From Persephonella sp. (GTDB lineage: Bacteria; Aquificota; Aquificia; Aquificales; Hydrogenothermaceae), in contig JALVKE010000081.1 in NCBI GenBank assembly GCA_027028005.1, forward strand, positions 1 through 40,529: 40,529 nucleotides of DNA, written 5' to 3'. The notes below the pieces were generated by a model. It was given only the letters and a program-made list of their open reading frames with translations, searched no databases and was not told the DNA's origin. A program made the position numbers and the translations under genes. Every line of letters starts with the position of its first letter. Positions within the stretch are counted from its first letter, which is position 1. Below are positions 7,260 through 15,881 of the stretch, one piece after another.

Positions 7260-8128
7260 GAAAGTTTCCTTTCTAAAATAATTTTTATTCCGTTAAAATG
7301 TGCTGGGGATAGAAACTCTACTACATAATCTTTGTTAAAAGGTAAAGCTTTTTTAGGAAAGAACATTTCAAAATCTTTGTATACTTCTTTATTATCTTTA
7401 TAAAATATAACTGTTAAATACAGTTTAGGTTTACCGTTATCTGCTGTTGGTAAGTTGTGAGGTATTCCTGTATTTTTTATATGTACTTTTATAGATTTTG
7501 TGTTTTTCTCTACGTTTAAAATAAAATCGTTATCTTTTGCTATACCTGTTGGAAAAGCGTGATTATGAATATCTTTAGGAAAATGAAGATATTCAAAAGG
7601 AAACTTTTGAATCAAGCTACCTTTTTTTGCTGGCATATGACATTCTTGACACTGTTTGTTAGATTTAGAAGCTATCCACTGTTTGTATGTTTCCTGATGA
7701 CACCCTGAACATATTTTTGATGTTTTATAATTTTTATCCTCGGTGGAAGGATGAGGTGGAGAAAATACATGATAGGGACCATGCATTGATTTTGTTTTTT
7801 CTCTAAAATGACAAGAAACACAATTTATTCCGTCCTCTTTATGTTTTTCTCTCCACTTAGGTTTCTCCTCTATCTTTATCTCATATGGAATATGACAGGA
7901 GAAACATTTTGTTTTTCTATAGTTTTCAGTAGCTTTCTTATAACTTTCACTCATCCAGCTTAAAGAATGTCTAGAGTTTGTCCACTGCTCATATATATTC
8001 TTATGACAATCAGCACATCTTTTTGCAGGAGGTCTTTCAAGAAGATCCTCTTCCTGAAAGACCTTAAGCAATGTATCACAACTATAAAAAAGTATAGAAA
8101 AGAAAAATAAACTAATTATCCTTTTCAT
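7217..8128 (-). CDS. Pentahaem c-type cytochrome lipoprotein
   Basis: 303 aa. A lipoprotein signal ([17 protein letters not shown], lipid-modified Cys at residue 17) is followed by five haem-binding CxxCH motifs: CADCH, CFSCH, CVSCH, CSGCH and CQECH. Spacing and the Cys/His-rich layout resemble the cytochrome c554/c-prime-like multihaem group. After the haem region comes a haem-free C-terminal beta domain containing [15 protein letters not shown]. It should sit on the periplasmic side of a membrane and carry electrons; the partner is unknown. The ATG at 8128 is preferred over an in-frame TTG six bases upstream. The gene overlaps ribBA by 17 nt and the RimI-like gene by 43 nt. Confidence 0.87.
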   Translation of the reverse strand: MKRIISLFFFSILFYSCDTLLKVFQEEDLLERPPAKRCADCHKNIYEQWTNSRHSLSWMSESYKKATENYRKTKCFSCHIPYEIKIEEKPKWREKHKEDGINCVSCHFREKTKSMHGPYHVFSPPHPSTEDKNYKTSKICSGCHQETYKQWIASKSNKQCQECHMPAKKGSLIQKFPFEYLHFPKDIHNHAFPTGIAKDNDFILNVEKNTKSIKVHIKNTGIPHNLPTADNGKPKLYLTVIFYKDNKEVYKDFEMFFPKKALPFNKDYVVEFLSPAHFNGIKIILERKLSWKKKREKILEKKF

Positions 8129-9374
8129 TATCAAAGTCCAGTTTGCAGCTTTCTCCTGTAAAACTGTCTATTAGATGGCCAAATTTATTTTTCTTTGTTT
8201 CTAAATAGTTTTGGTTATATGGGTTTGGCTCTGTTATTATAGGAACTCTTTCAACAACCTCTAATCCAAACCCTTCAAGGGCAACAATTTTTCTTGGGTT
8301 ATTTGTCATAAGCTTCATTTTTCTAACACCAAGATCTAGAAGTATCTGTGCCCCTGTTCCAAAATCCCTGAGATCTGCATTAAATCCAAGTTTATGATTG
8401 GCATCTACTGTATCATAACCCTCTTCCTGTAGTTTATAAGCTTTTATCTTGTTAATAAGACCAATACCTCTTCCTTCATGTCCTCTCATATACACAAGAA
8501 TTCCTTTTCCTTCTTTTGCGATGGTTTTTAGAGCTGCATGGAGCTGAGACTGACAATCACATCTTAAAGAACCAAAAATATCTCCTGTTAAACATTCAGA
8601 GTGAACTCTTACCAATATAGGTTCATCAGGGGTTATATCCCCCATAACAAGAGCTACATGCTCAGAACCGTCTAATGTATTTTTATATCCGTAAATCTTG
8701 AATGTTCCATACTTTGTAGGAAGGTAGGCCTCTGCCTCTCTTTTTACAAACTTATCTTTTTTAAGTCTATACTGAACAAGATCTGCAATGGTTATTATTT
8801 TTAAGTTATGTTTTTTTGCAAACTTCATTAGATCTGGAAGTCTTGCCATTGTACCATCTTCTTTCATTATCTCACATATAACACCTGCTGGATAAAGACC
8901 TGCAAGTTTTGCTAAATCAACTGAAGCTTCTGTATGTCCTGTTCTCTCTAATACTCCACCAGGTTTAGCCATAAGGGGAAAAACATGTCCTGGTCTGACA
9001 AAATCAGAAGGTTTTGCATCTGGACTTACCGCAAGCTTTATTGTTATAGCTCTATCAAATGCAGATATTCCTGTAGTTGTTCCATGCTTTGGATGAGCAT
9101 CAATAGAAAGGCAGAAGGCTGTTCCCTTTGGATCTGTATTGTTTGTTGTCATTAAAGGAATGTCTAACTCCTTACATCTTTCTGGAAGTAAAGACAGACA
9201 TATAAGTCCCCTGCCTTCCTTTGCCATAAAGTTTATAGCCTCTGGAGTTACCTTTTCAGCAGCCATTACAAGATCACCTTCATTCTCTCTATCGGGATCA
9301 TCAACAACGATAACCATTTTTCCTTCCTGTATATCCTTTATAGCTTCAGGGATTGTATTGAATTTAAAATTCAT
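8112..9374 (-). CDS. ribBA: Bifunctional 3,4-dihydroxy-2-butanone-4-phosphate synthase / GTP cyclohydrolase II
   Basis: 420 aa. The N-terminal half is RibB, which converts ribulose 5-phosphate to the four-carbon riboflavin precursor ([16 protein letters not shown], then [14 protein letters not shown]). The C-terminal half is RibA, which opens GTP: zinc ligands in [19 protein letters not shown] and the [11 protein letters not shown] active-site motif. Both sets of key residues are intact, so both first steps of riboflavin synthesis can be made by one protein. The start is the ATG at 9374 with GGAGG 5-6 nt upstream; an in-frame TTG four codons earlier overlaps that ribosome-binding site. No FMN riboswitch is seen upstream. 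Confidence 0.95.
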   Translation of the reverse strand: MNFKFNTIPEAIKDIQEGKMVIVVDDPDRENEGDLVMAAEKVTPEAINFMAKEGRGLICLSLLPERCKELDIPLMTTNNTDPKGTAFCLSIDAHPKHGTTTGISAFDRAITIKLAVSPDAKPSDFVRPGHVFPLMAKPGGVLERTGHTEASVDLAKLAGLYPAGVICEIMKEDGTMARLPDLMKFAKKHNLKIITIADLVQYRLKKDKFVKREAEAYLPTKYGTFKIYGYKNTLDGSEHVALVMGDITPDEPILVRVHSECLTGDIFGSLRCDCQSQLHAALKTIAKEGKGILVYMRGHEGRGIGLINKIKAYKLQEEGYDTVDANHKLGFNADLRDFGTGAQILLDLGVRKMKLMTNNPRKIVALEGFGLEVVERVPIITEPNPYNQNYLETKKNKFGHLIDSFTGESCKLDFDNEKDN

Positions 9375-9431
9375 TGATACCTCCAAATGAATTTGTTATT
9401 AATCATAAATATAGACAATTACAGGGAATTT

Positions 9432-9749
9432 TCATTTAAGTTCTAGGAGTTTATCTATCTCTTCCTCAGCTTTCCTTTCATACTTATTGTCTATGTTTTT
9501 GGAATACTGACTATTAAAAATGTTTTCATTTTCTTCATTTTCATCATTTCCTGTTAATTTTTCTTTACTCTTATTTCCATGAGAAAAATTTCTTGAACCT
9601 GAAAAAGGAGAATATAATGATTTAATTAATGAGGTATTATGAAGGAAATATTGCTCAACTTTTTTTGTAAGCTGAGGAAGATCTTCTATGTATAGATAGA
9701 TTAAAAAACCTATTAAGAAGATAGAGAAAACTGTTTTTAATTTATCCAT
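9432..9749 (-). CDS. Hypothetical membrane-anchored protein
   Basis: 105 aa with one N-terminal hydrophobic helix (about residues 4-22, LKTVFSIFLIGFLIYLYI) and a hydrophilic, Ser/Asn/Glu-rich remainder that looks partly disordered. The ATG at 9749 is preferred to a TTG two codons upstream, although no strong ribosome-binding site is visible for either. It lies between ribBA and the divergent RlmI-like gene, 57 bp upstream of ribBA. I do not recognise a family. Confidence 0.5.
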   Translation of the reverse strand: MDKLKTVFSIFLIGFLIYLYIEDLPQLTKKVEQYFLHNTSLIKSLYSPFSGSRNFSHGNKSKEKLTGNDENEENENIFNSQYSKNIDNKYERKAEEEIDKLLELK

Positions 9750-9807
9750 ATCCAATTTAAAATGTTTTTATTTATAATTTATCGTCATTAATATATTACA
9801 GGATTAA

Positions 9808-10995
9808 ATGTTAATGAAAAAGATTACTGTTAAGAAACAAGCTATCGAAAAAATTAAAAGTTTCAATCCATGGATATATAAGAATGAGATAAAAAAATTT
9901 CCAAAGGATGTTTATAAAGGAGAAGTTTTATCTGTGTACTCTCCTAATGGAGAGTTTTTAGGAATTGGCTATATAAACCCTCTTAGTGTAATAACTATTA
10001 GGATGCTATCTTTTTTTAAGAAAGAAGATATAAATAAAGAGTTTTTTATACAAAGGATAAAAAGAGCTTTTAAAAAAAGGGAATATCTAAAAAAGATCAC
10101 AAATGCTTTTAGAGTTATACATTCTGAAGCAGACTTCTTACCAGGTCTTATAGTTGATTATTATAATGGATATCTATCTTTGCAGATAAACACAGCAGGA
10201 ATGGAAAACTTCAGAAAAGAGATACTAGAAGCTTTAATAGAGGTCTTAGAGCCTAAAGGTATATATGAAAAGTCTGATGAAAAATCACGGGAAAAGGAAG
10301 GATTAAACACAGAGGAAGGTATTTTGTATGGTAATATTCCTGAAGAAATCATTATTATAGAAAATGATGTTAGATTTATCATTTCTTTACAGAAAGGTCA
10401 GAAAACAGGTTTTTATTTAGATCAGAGGAAAAACAGAAAAATTGTTTCAGATTATGTGAAGAAAGGATTTAGAGTTCTTGATCTATTCTCAAATACAGGA
10501 GGATTTGGAATTTATTGTGGATTAAAAGGAGCGGATTTTATAAAGTTTGTAGATATCTCTGAAAATGCGGTAAATCTTATAGTTGAGAACTGTAAGTTAA
10601 ATAGTATAAAGAACTATCAGGTAGTCCAGGAAAATGTTTTTGATTTTCTAAAAGAGGAAGTTAAAAAGGGAGAAAAATATGACATCATTATCATAGATCC
10701 ACCTTCTTTTGCAAAGACAAAAAAGGAGAAAGAAGGGGCATTGAGAGGTTTTAAGTATCTTATTTTAAAAAGTTTACAGCTTTTATCTGAAGAAGGATTT
10801 ATAGCTGTTTTCTCTTGCTCCCACCATGTTGATATGGAAGATTTGAAAGATACAGCTTTATCAGCTTCTAAAGATAGAAAGACACCTGTTGAGATAGTTG
10901 AACATATGTATCAGGATATAGACCATCCGTATATTTTGAATATCCCTAATTCTCTATATCTAAAAGGTTTTTTATTTAGAAAATGCATTATTTAG
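9808..10995 (+). CDS. RlmI-like 23S rRNA cytosine methyltransferase
   Basis: 395 aa class I SAM methyltransferase with an N-terminal PUA-like region (about residues 1-75, including NPWIYKNEIKKFP), a central RlmI-type domain and a C-terminal Rossmann domain. Visible motifs are QKTGFYLDQRKNR, the SAM-binding VLDLFSNTGGFGIY and the catalytic IIIDPPSFAKTK (DPP motif). RlmI makes m5C1962 in E. coli 23S rRNA; the exact position modified here is an inference. The ATG has AGGA 5-6 nt upstream. It converges with the next gene and overlaps it tail to tail by 8 nt. Confidence 0.88.
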   Translation: MLMKKITVKKQAIEKIKSFNPWIYKNEIKKFPKDVYKGEVLSVYSPNGEFLGIGYINPLSVITIRMLSFFKKEDINKEFFIQRIKRAFKKREYLKKITNAFRVIHSEADFLPGLIVDYYNGYLSLQINTAGMENFRKEILEALIEVLEPKGIYEKSDEKSREKEGLNTEEGILYGNIPEEIIIIENDVRFIISLQKGQKTGFYLDQRKNRKIVSDYVKKGFRVLDLFSNTGGFGIYCGLKGADFIKFVDISENAVNLIVENCKLNSIKNYQVVQENVFDFLKEEVKKGEKYDIIIIDPPSFAKTKKEKEGALRGFKYLILKSLQLLSEEGFIAVFSCSHHVDMEDLKDTALSASKDRKTPVEIVEHMYQDIDHPYILNIPNSLYLKGFLFRKCII

Positions 10996-11494
10996 TTTTT
11001 GAAAGATAATCTATGGCCTTTCTAATCCTATCAAAAGGCTCTACTATATTGTAAGTTCTGTATATCTCTTGAAGTTTTCTTCCTAAAGGAATAAGAAGTT
11101 TAGCATCTTCTTTTGATATAGTTATAGCTAAAGGTTCAAATTTATCAGATAGATTTGTTATTTTGTAACTGTATTTATCCATTGCTTTAAATGGATCGTA
11201 TTTTTGAATAAAGAGAATAGGTTTACCTATTTCTTCTCTTAGGGATAGAAGATCTTTTTCCTTTGTAAAGAGAATATCAAAATCTTCTTTAAGAGATTGA
11301 ACAAGCTCAGTAGTAAATCTTTCTTTATACAAAACAGTTTCTAAGGACTCTCCATAAAGTATCTTCTGTAGTTCATCAATATTTACATTAGTAGTAACCC
11401 TAAACTCTACAGGTTTTGTTGTTTCATCAGTGATTAGTATTCCTGCTCTGTGTCCCTGCTTTGTTTCAACAAAATCAATGTATGCAAAATGCAT
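10988..11494 (-). CDS. Hypothetical protein
   Basis: 168 aa, soluble, no signal peptide or membrane helix. The N-terminus HFAYIDFVETKQGHRAGILITDETTKPVEFRV suggests a beta-hairpin start, and the C-terminal half is helical. No motif or known family is recognised. A normal ATG with AAGG about 10 nt upstream and balanced codon use indicate a real gene. It is transcribed divergently from ubiX and converges with the RlmI-like gene with an 8-nt overlap of the coding ends. Confidence 0.55.
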   Translation of the reverse strand: MHFAYIDFVETKQGHRAGILITDETTKPVEFRVTTNVNIDELQKILYGESLETVLYKERFTTELVQSLKEDFDILFTKEKDLLSLREEIGKPILFIQKYDPFKAMDKYSYKITNLSDKFEPLAITISKEDAKLLIPLGRKLQEIYRTYNIVEPFDRIRKAIDYLSKTK

Positions 11495-11637
11495 AATATA
11501 TAACCTTAAAGTTTACTAATATGTTAAGTTTAACAGATATAAAATTTAAAAGGAAATAGATCTCCCCCTGGGGTTAATTATTTTTTGTAAAAGATTACAA
11601 CTATTAACATAAATATTTCGTGAAAGATGAGGAAAAG

Positions 11638-12216
11638 ATGAAAAAATTTATAGTCTGTATAACTGGAGCTAGCGGTGCTGTATATGGGTTAAAACTGATA
11701 GAAGAGTTGTCAAAAAAGTATCTTGTACATCTTATTGTTTCTAGCAACGGGTATGTTGTCCTTGAAAGAGAGATGGGAATTAAAAAAGAGGATTTCATTA
11801 AAAAACTTAATAAAAATGTGAAACTTTTTGATCCTTACGATATATCTGCCTCTATAGCTAGTGGCTCAAGGGTTATAGAAACAGAAGGAGTGATAATAGC
11901 TCCCTGTTCTTTAGGAACACTTTCAGCTGTGGCAAATGGATTATCCCAAAATCTTATCCACCGGGTAGCTGACGTCGCTTTAAAAGAGAGAAAAAAACTT
12001 TTCCTCCTTATAAGAGAGATGCCTCTTTCTTTAATACATATAGAAAATATGAAAAAAGTAACAATGGCAGGGGGAATTGTATCTGTTGCCTCTCCTGGTT
12101 TTTATCATAAACCTAAAACAGTAGAGGATATGGTTAACTTTGTTGTAGGAAAGATTTTAGACAGTTTTGGTGTTAAACATTCACTATACAAAAAATGGAG
12201 AAGTGATGAAGATTAG
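11638..12216 (+). CDS. ubiX: UbiX-type flavin prenyltransferase
   Basis: 192 aa. UbiX makes prenylated FMN, the cofactor of UbiD-type decarboxylases used in quinone synthesis and aromatic metabolism. The flavoprotein signature CITGASGAVYGLKL starts at residue 5; IAPCSLGTLSAVANGLSQNLIHRVADVALKERK and REMPLSLIHIENM follow in the order expected. The start is the ATG at 11638, with GAGG 6 nt upstream; an in-frame GTG 18 nt earlier contains this ribosome-binding site. The stop overlaps the start of the recombinase gene by 11 nt. No ubiD is in the window. Confidence 0.93.
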   Translation: MKKFIVCITGASGAVYGLKLIEELSKKYLVHLIVSSNGYVVLEREMGIKKEDFIKKLNKNVKLFDPYDISASIASGSRVIETEGVIIAPCSLGTLSAVANGLSQNLIHRVADVALKERKKLFLLIREMPLSLIHIENMKKVTMAGGIVSVASPGFYHKPKTVEDMVNFVVGKILDSFGVKHSLYKKWRSDED

Positions 12217-13093
12217 TGAATGTGTTGAGCTTTTTTTATCTTTTATAGAGGACAAATCCCCTAACACAGTAAAAAACTATAGAGTAGATCTGAAACAGTT
12301 TATAGAAGTAGTGGGAGATAAAGATATTTCTCTTGTTTCAAAAGTGGATATTGCAAAGTTTCGTATGATACTGCAGAGTAAAAAGAAAAAATCTTCTACA
12401 ATAGCAAGAAAACTTGCTGCAGTTAACTCTCTTTTTGAGTACCTTATAGACATGGAGCTTATAACATCCTCTCCTGTTTCAAAATCCTTAAGACCAAAAA
12501 TTTCTCAGAAGGTCCCTTCTCCTTTAAACGATGAAGAGATAAAGAAGATTATTGATAATGCAGAAACATTAATGGATAGACTTATCATAACAGTAATGCT
12601 TACAACAGGGTTACGTTCATCGGAAATGCTTAATATAAAAGTGAAGGATATAACCCTTTTAAAGGAAGGAAAAACATCTCAAATTTTAAGTGTAAAGGAA
12701 AATGAGATAGATGAAGAGACAGTGGCATTTATAAAAGTGAGAGGGAAAGGAGATAAAGAGAGAGTAGTTCCTGTTTCAGGTAAAGTTCTAAAACTACTCA
12801 TTAAATATATTTCTATAAAGGGTTTAAAAGAAGAGGATATCCTTTTTCCTATATCTTATAAAACATTGTGGAAGAGAATTAAAAACATTGGAGAAAAAAC
12901 AGGAATAAAACTACATCCTCATAAACTCAGACATACAGCTGCAACAAAAGCTCTTCAGCTTGGCTCTGAGCTTAGAGTAATACAGGAACTTCTTGGCCAC
13001 TCTTCACCAGTAACCACAGCTAGATATGCAAAGGTAAATCAAAAGCAGCTAGTTAATGCAACAAAGAAAATTACTGAGAATATAGATATTTAA
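12206..13093 (+). CDS. Tyrosine recombinase of the XerC/XerD type
   Basis: 295 aa, the usual Xer length, with an N-terminal SAM-like core-binding domain and a C-terminal catalytic domain. All catalytic residues are in place: Arg137 (TTGLRSSEML), Lys181 (GKGDKERVVP), His239 and Arg242 (HPHKLRH), His265 (LLGHSS) and the nucleophile Tyr274 (TARYAKV). It probably resolves chromosome dimers at dif; no dif-like site was found in this window. The ATG at 12206 has GGAG 6 nt upstream and overlaps the end of ubiX, so it is probably co-translated. There are no integrase-linked repeats or phage genes nearby, which argues for a housekeeping Xer. Confidence 0.92.
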   Translation: MKISECVELFLSFIEDKSPNTVKNYRVDLKQFIEVVGDKDISLVSKVDIAKFRMILQSKKKKSSTIARKLAAVNSLFEYLIDMELITSSPVSKSLRPKISQKVPSPLNDEEIKKIIDNAETLMDRLIITVMLTTGLRSSEMLNIKVKDITLLKEGKTSQILSVKENEIDEETVAFIKVRGKGDKERVVPVSGKVLKLLIKYISIKGLKEEDILFPISYKTLWKRIKNIGEKTGIKLHPHKLRHTAATKALQLGSELRVIQELLGHSSPVTTARYAKVNQKQLVNATKKITENIDI

Positions 13094-13194
13094 GATATTT
13101 ACTATTTTAACGTTATATAAAGCCGTTTATAGAAAATATTTTTTTGTTGTTTTATAATAAAACCACGTTTTAGTTTTTAAAAGGAGGTTTCCTT

Positions 13195-14904
13195 ATGTTA
13201 AGTTATGATGTTTTGATAGTTGGGGCTGGTGGCGGTGGTTTAATGGCTGCACTAGAAGCAAGCAAAGCAACAGATGTAAAAGTAGGAGTAATAACAAAAG
13301 TATATCCAACCCGTTCTCATACAGGAGCTGCTCAAGGTGGAATAAACGCAGCTCTTGCAAACGTTGATCCTTCAGATAGTCCTGAAGTTCATACATTTGA
13401 TACAGTTAAAGGTTCTGATTACTTAGGTGATCAGGATGCAATAGAGTTTATGTGCACTGAAGCACCTAAGAGAATATATGAGCTTGAGCATTTAGGAGTC
13501 CCTTTCTCAAGACTTCCTGATGGAAGAATTGCTCAAAGACCTTTTGGTGGAGCTGGTTTCCCAAGAACATGTTATGCAGCAGACAAAACAGGACACGTTA
13601 TTCTTCATACTCTTTATGAACAGTGTTTAAGAAATGATGTTGAGTTTTTAAATGAATGGTTTGTAAAGGAGCTTTTAATTGACAACAATGAAGCAAAAGG
13701 TGTTGTTGCGATAGATATAAGAAGTGGTGAAGTTCATGTTATAAAGGCTAAGGCTATAATCTTTGCAACAGGTGGTTATGCAAGGGTTTACTGGGTAAGA
13801 AACTCAAATGCTATAGGTTCAACAGGTGATGGTGTTGCTCTGTGTTACAGAGCTGGAATTCCTATAAAAGATATGGAGTTTGTTCAGTTCCATCCAACAG
13901 GATTAAGATCAACAGGTATTCTTGTTACAGAAGGTGCAAGAGGTGAAGGTGGTTATCTTATAAATAATAAAGGCGAAAGATTTATGGCAAGATATGCTCC
14001 TAATAAAATGGAGCTTGCTCCAAGGGATTTAGTTGCTAGGGCTATTGAAACAGAGATCCTTGAAGGTAGAGGATGGGGAGAAGGTATGATGGCTTATGTT
14101 CATCTTGATCTTAGACACCTTGGAGCTAAAAAGATTAAAGAGAGACTTCCACAGATTAGAATGCTTGCAATAGATTTTGAAGGAGTTGATCCAATAGAAG
14201 AACCAATTCCTGTTAGACCAACAGCTCACTACTCAATGGGTGGTATACACGTAGAGGACTATGAGACATCAATGACAAATGTTGATGGTGTTTTTGCTGT
14301 TGGTGAGTGTGCCTGTGTTTCTGTTCACGGTGCTAACAGACTTGGTGGAAACTCTCTTTTAGATATTGTTGTATTTGGTAAACCTGCAGGTGCAGCAGCT
14401 GTTGAGTATGCAAGAGGCAGAAGTGAAGATAAAACTTACGACTACAAGGCAGAAGAAAAAAGAGCAAGAAAAGAGGTTGAAGAACTTCTTAAGAAAGAAA
14501 GTAAAGAAAGCATTAATGATATAAGATACGAGATGGCTCAAACTATGTGGGATAAAGTTGGTATTTTCAGAGAAGAAAAACCAATGCAAGAAGCTATAGA
14601 AAAAATAAAAGAACTTAAAGAAAGATACAAAAACCTTGCTCCTGGAGATAGTGGAAAACTCTTTAACACAGCTCTTATAAACTATCTTGAGCTTGGATAT
14701 CTCCTTGACCTTGCTGAGGTTATAGCAATAACTGCAGAAATGAGAAAAGAATCAAGAGGAGCTCATGCAAGAAGAGATTATCCTAAGAGAGATGATAAAA
14801 ACTTCCTAAAACACTCAATGGCATACTACACAGAAGATGGTCCTAAAGTTGAATATACAGAGGTTAGAATAACTAAGTACGAACCTCAGGAAAGAAAATA
14901 CTAA
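13195..14904 (+). CDS. Succinate dehydrogenase/fumarate reductase flavoprotein subunit
   Basis: 569 aa FAD subunit that interconverts succinate and fumarate at the inner membrane. The dinucleotide fold DVLIVGAGGGGLMAALEA is at the N-terminus, the covalent-FAD His lies in RSHTGAAQGGINAAL, followed by EFVQFHPTG, the catalytic GARGEGGYLIN loop and HGANRLGGNSLLD. AAGGAGG precedes the ATG by about 6 nt. No iron-sulfur or membrane-anchor subunit is adjacent: the gene is monocistronic, with a candidate -10 box TATAAT at 13153-13158 and a strong terminator after it. Whether it works as SdhA or FrdA (for instance in a reductive TCA cycle) cannot be told from the sequence. Confidence 0.94.
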   Translation: MLSYDVLIVGAGGGGLMAALEASKATDVKVGVITKVYPTRSHTGAAQGGINAALANVDPSDSPEVHTFDTVKGSDYLGDQDAIEFMCTEAPKRIYELEHLGVPFSRLPDGRIAQRPFGGAGFPRTCYAADKTGHVILHTLYEQCLRNDVEFLNEWFVKELLIDNNEAKGVVAIDIRSGEVHVIKAKAIIFATGGYARVYWVRNSNAIGSTGDGVALCYRAGIPIKDMEFVQFHPTGLRSTGILVTEGARGEGGYLINNKGERFMARYAPNKMELAPRDLVARAIETEILEGRGWGEGMMAYVHLDLRHLGAKKIKERLPQIRMLAIDFEGVDPIEEPIPVRPTAHYSMGGIHVEDYETSMTNVDGVFAVGECACVSVHGANRLGGNSLLDIVVFGKPAGAAAVEYARGRSEDKTYDYKAEEKRARKEVEELLKKESKESINDIRYEMAQTMWDKVGIFREEKPMQEAIEKIKELKERYKNLAPGDSGKLFNTALINYLELGYLLDLAEVIAITAEMRKESRGAHARRDYPKRDDKNFLKHSMAYYTEDGPKVEYTEVRITKYEPQERKY

Positions 14905-14911
14905 AAATGTC

Positions 14912-14938
14912 AAAGCCCCGAGACCTCGGGGCTTTTTT
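14912..14938 (+). terminator. Strong intrinsic terminator after sdhA/frdA
   Basis: AAAGCCCCGA and TCGGGGCTTT form a 10-bp GC-rich stem around a 4-nt loop, immediately followed by a T-tract. It starts 8 bp after the stop codon and is the clearest terminator in the window. Confidence 0.93.
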
Positions 14939-14956
14939 ATTTTCTATAAAAAACAA

Positions 14957-15730
14957 ATGGCTGAATTTGACAAAACTTTAAGAGATATAGTTCAAAATAT
15001 ACCTTAGAAATTCATAAGCATTTTAACAGGAAAGAAAGGGATAAAAATCCTTGATAACACTTTTCCTTCTACAAAAGAAAGAGTAGCTGATTTAGTTCTA
15101 CAGCTAGAGGATAACTCTATCTTCCATCTAGAACTACAAACCCAGAACGATAAAAATATGCTCTTTAGAATGCTTGAATACTATCTGCTTTTGAAAAAAA
15201 GGTATCCTGATAAGCCTATTAAACAAATGGTTTTGTATGTGGGAGATGGCAAACCTAATATGCCAAATATTTTAGAAACAGACAACTTGAGATTTAACTA
15301 TGAGATAAGAGATATAAAAGATATAGAATGTAAGAAGCTTTTAGAAAGTGATAGTTTAGAAGATAAAATACTAGCTGTTTTATGCAAAGTTGAAGATTTT
15401 GAAGAGTACATATTTGAATTAACAAAAGAGCTATTAAAATTACCAGAGAAACAAAGAGCAGACTATATAAGAAAGTTGTTGATAGCATTAAACTATAGAC
15501 CTAAATTAAAGGAAAAGTTAGTATCCATTTTGGAGGAAAGGGATATGCCTTTAACTATAACAGAAGAGATGATAAAAAATGATCCGTTCTTTAAAAAAGG
15601 AAAAGAAGAAACTAAGAAGGAAGATATAAAAAATTTATATAAAAAGCTTAAGTTATCCCCTAAACAAATAGCAGAAATTTTAGATGTTTCTGTTGAGTTT
15701 GTTGAAAAGGTTGTTAAGGAAAAGGAATAA
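14957..15730 (+). pseudogene. Rpn/PD-(D/E)XK nuclease family gene with one in-frame TAG
   Basis: A continuous frame of 258 codons (with one internal stop) encodes an Rpn-family (recombination-promoting nuclease / transposase_31-like) protein: MAEFDKTLRDIVQNIP, stop, KFISILTGKKG, then the nuclease core ADLVLQL...FHLELQTQNDKN, the FRMLEYYLLLKKRYP segment, and LYVGDGKPNM. The TAG at 15005-15007 is at codon 17, where relatives usually carry Lys in an IP-K-K-F context, so AAG to TAG is the simplest explanation. The rest of the frame has no second stop or frameshift. The next ATG (15158, codon 68) would lose the catalytic Asp45 and Glu59-x-Gln61. The full-length nuclease is therefore probably not made unless the stop is suppressed. 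Confidence 0.82.
15545..15730 (+). CDS. Candidate intragenic small protein (RpnS-like C-terminal fragment)
   Basis: Within the Rpn frame, GGAGG at 15532-15536 lies 8 nt before an in-frame ATG at 15545. Translation from it would give a 61-aa protein starting MPLTITEEMIKNDPFFKKG and ending with a probable helix-turn-helix LSPKQIAEILDVSVEFVEKV. In E. coli, Rpn genes are known to make a small C-terminal protein from an internal start that neutralises the large nuclease. The position and strength of this start fit that model, but expression here is inferred. It would survive the upstream nonsense codon. Confidence 0.5.
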   Translation: MPLTITEEMIKNDPFFKKGKEETKKEDIKNLYKKLKLSPKQIAEILDVSVEFVEKVVKEKE

Positions 15731-15750
15731 AATTGGATTTAACAATTTTA
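15728..15750 (+). terminator. Weak AT-rich hairpin after the Rpn gene
   Basis: TAAAATTG and CAATTTTA pair around a 7-nt loop, overlapping the stop codon. There is no good T-run. The remaining 130 bp up to mtaD hold TATAAT at about 15809-15814 and otherwise no recognisable feature. Confidence 0.3.
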
Positions 15751-15881
15751 TAAGTATTATTAAGTATTCTTGTCTTCCTTCATATCTTATTCTTTAAACT
15801 AATATCATATAATCCCCTTGCTATAAATTTCTTCTTGTTTTTTAATAAAAGAAACTTTTTAGCAGAAACAAGGAGGGCTTT

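Noticed and set aside
9375-9431. FMN riboswitch upstream of ribBA
   Set aside because: The gap is too short and lacks the GGGCAGGGTG core.
11560-11580. CCCCCTGGGG element in the gap before ubiX as a terminator
   Set aside because: The stem is only about 4 bp and the T-run is interrupted; it lies between divergent genes where no transcript needs to end.
12206-13093. Phage or integrative-element integrase
   Set aside because: The recombinase is translationally coupled to ubiX, has standard Xer length, and no phage genes or attachment repeats flank it.
14939-15881. Insertion sequence around the Rpn-family gene
   Set aside because: No terminal inverted repeats or target-site duplication could be identified; Rpn-family proteins are not needed to be IS-borne.
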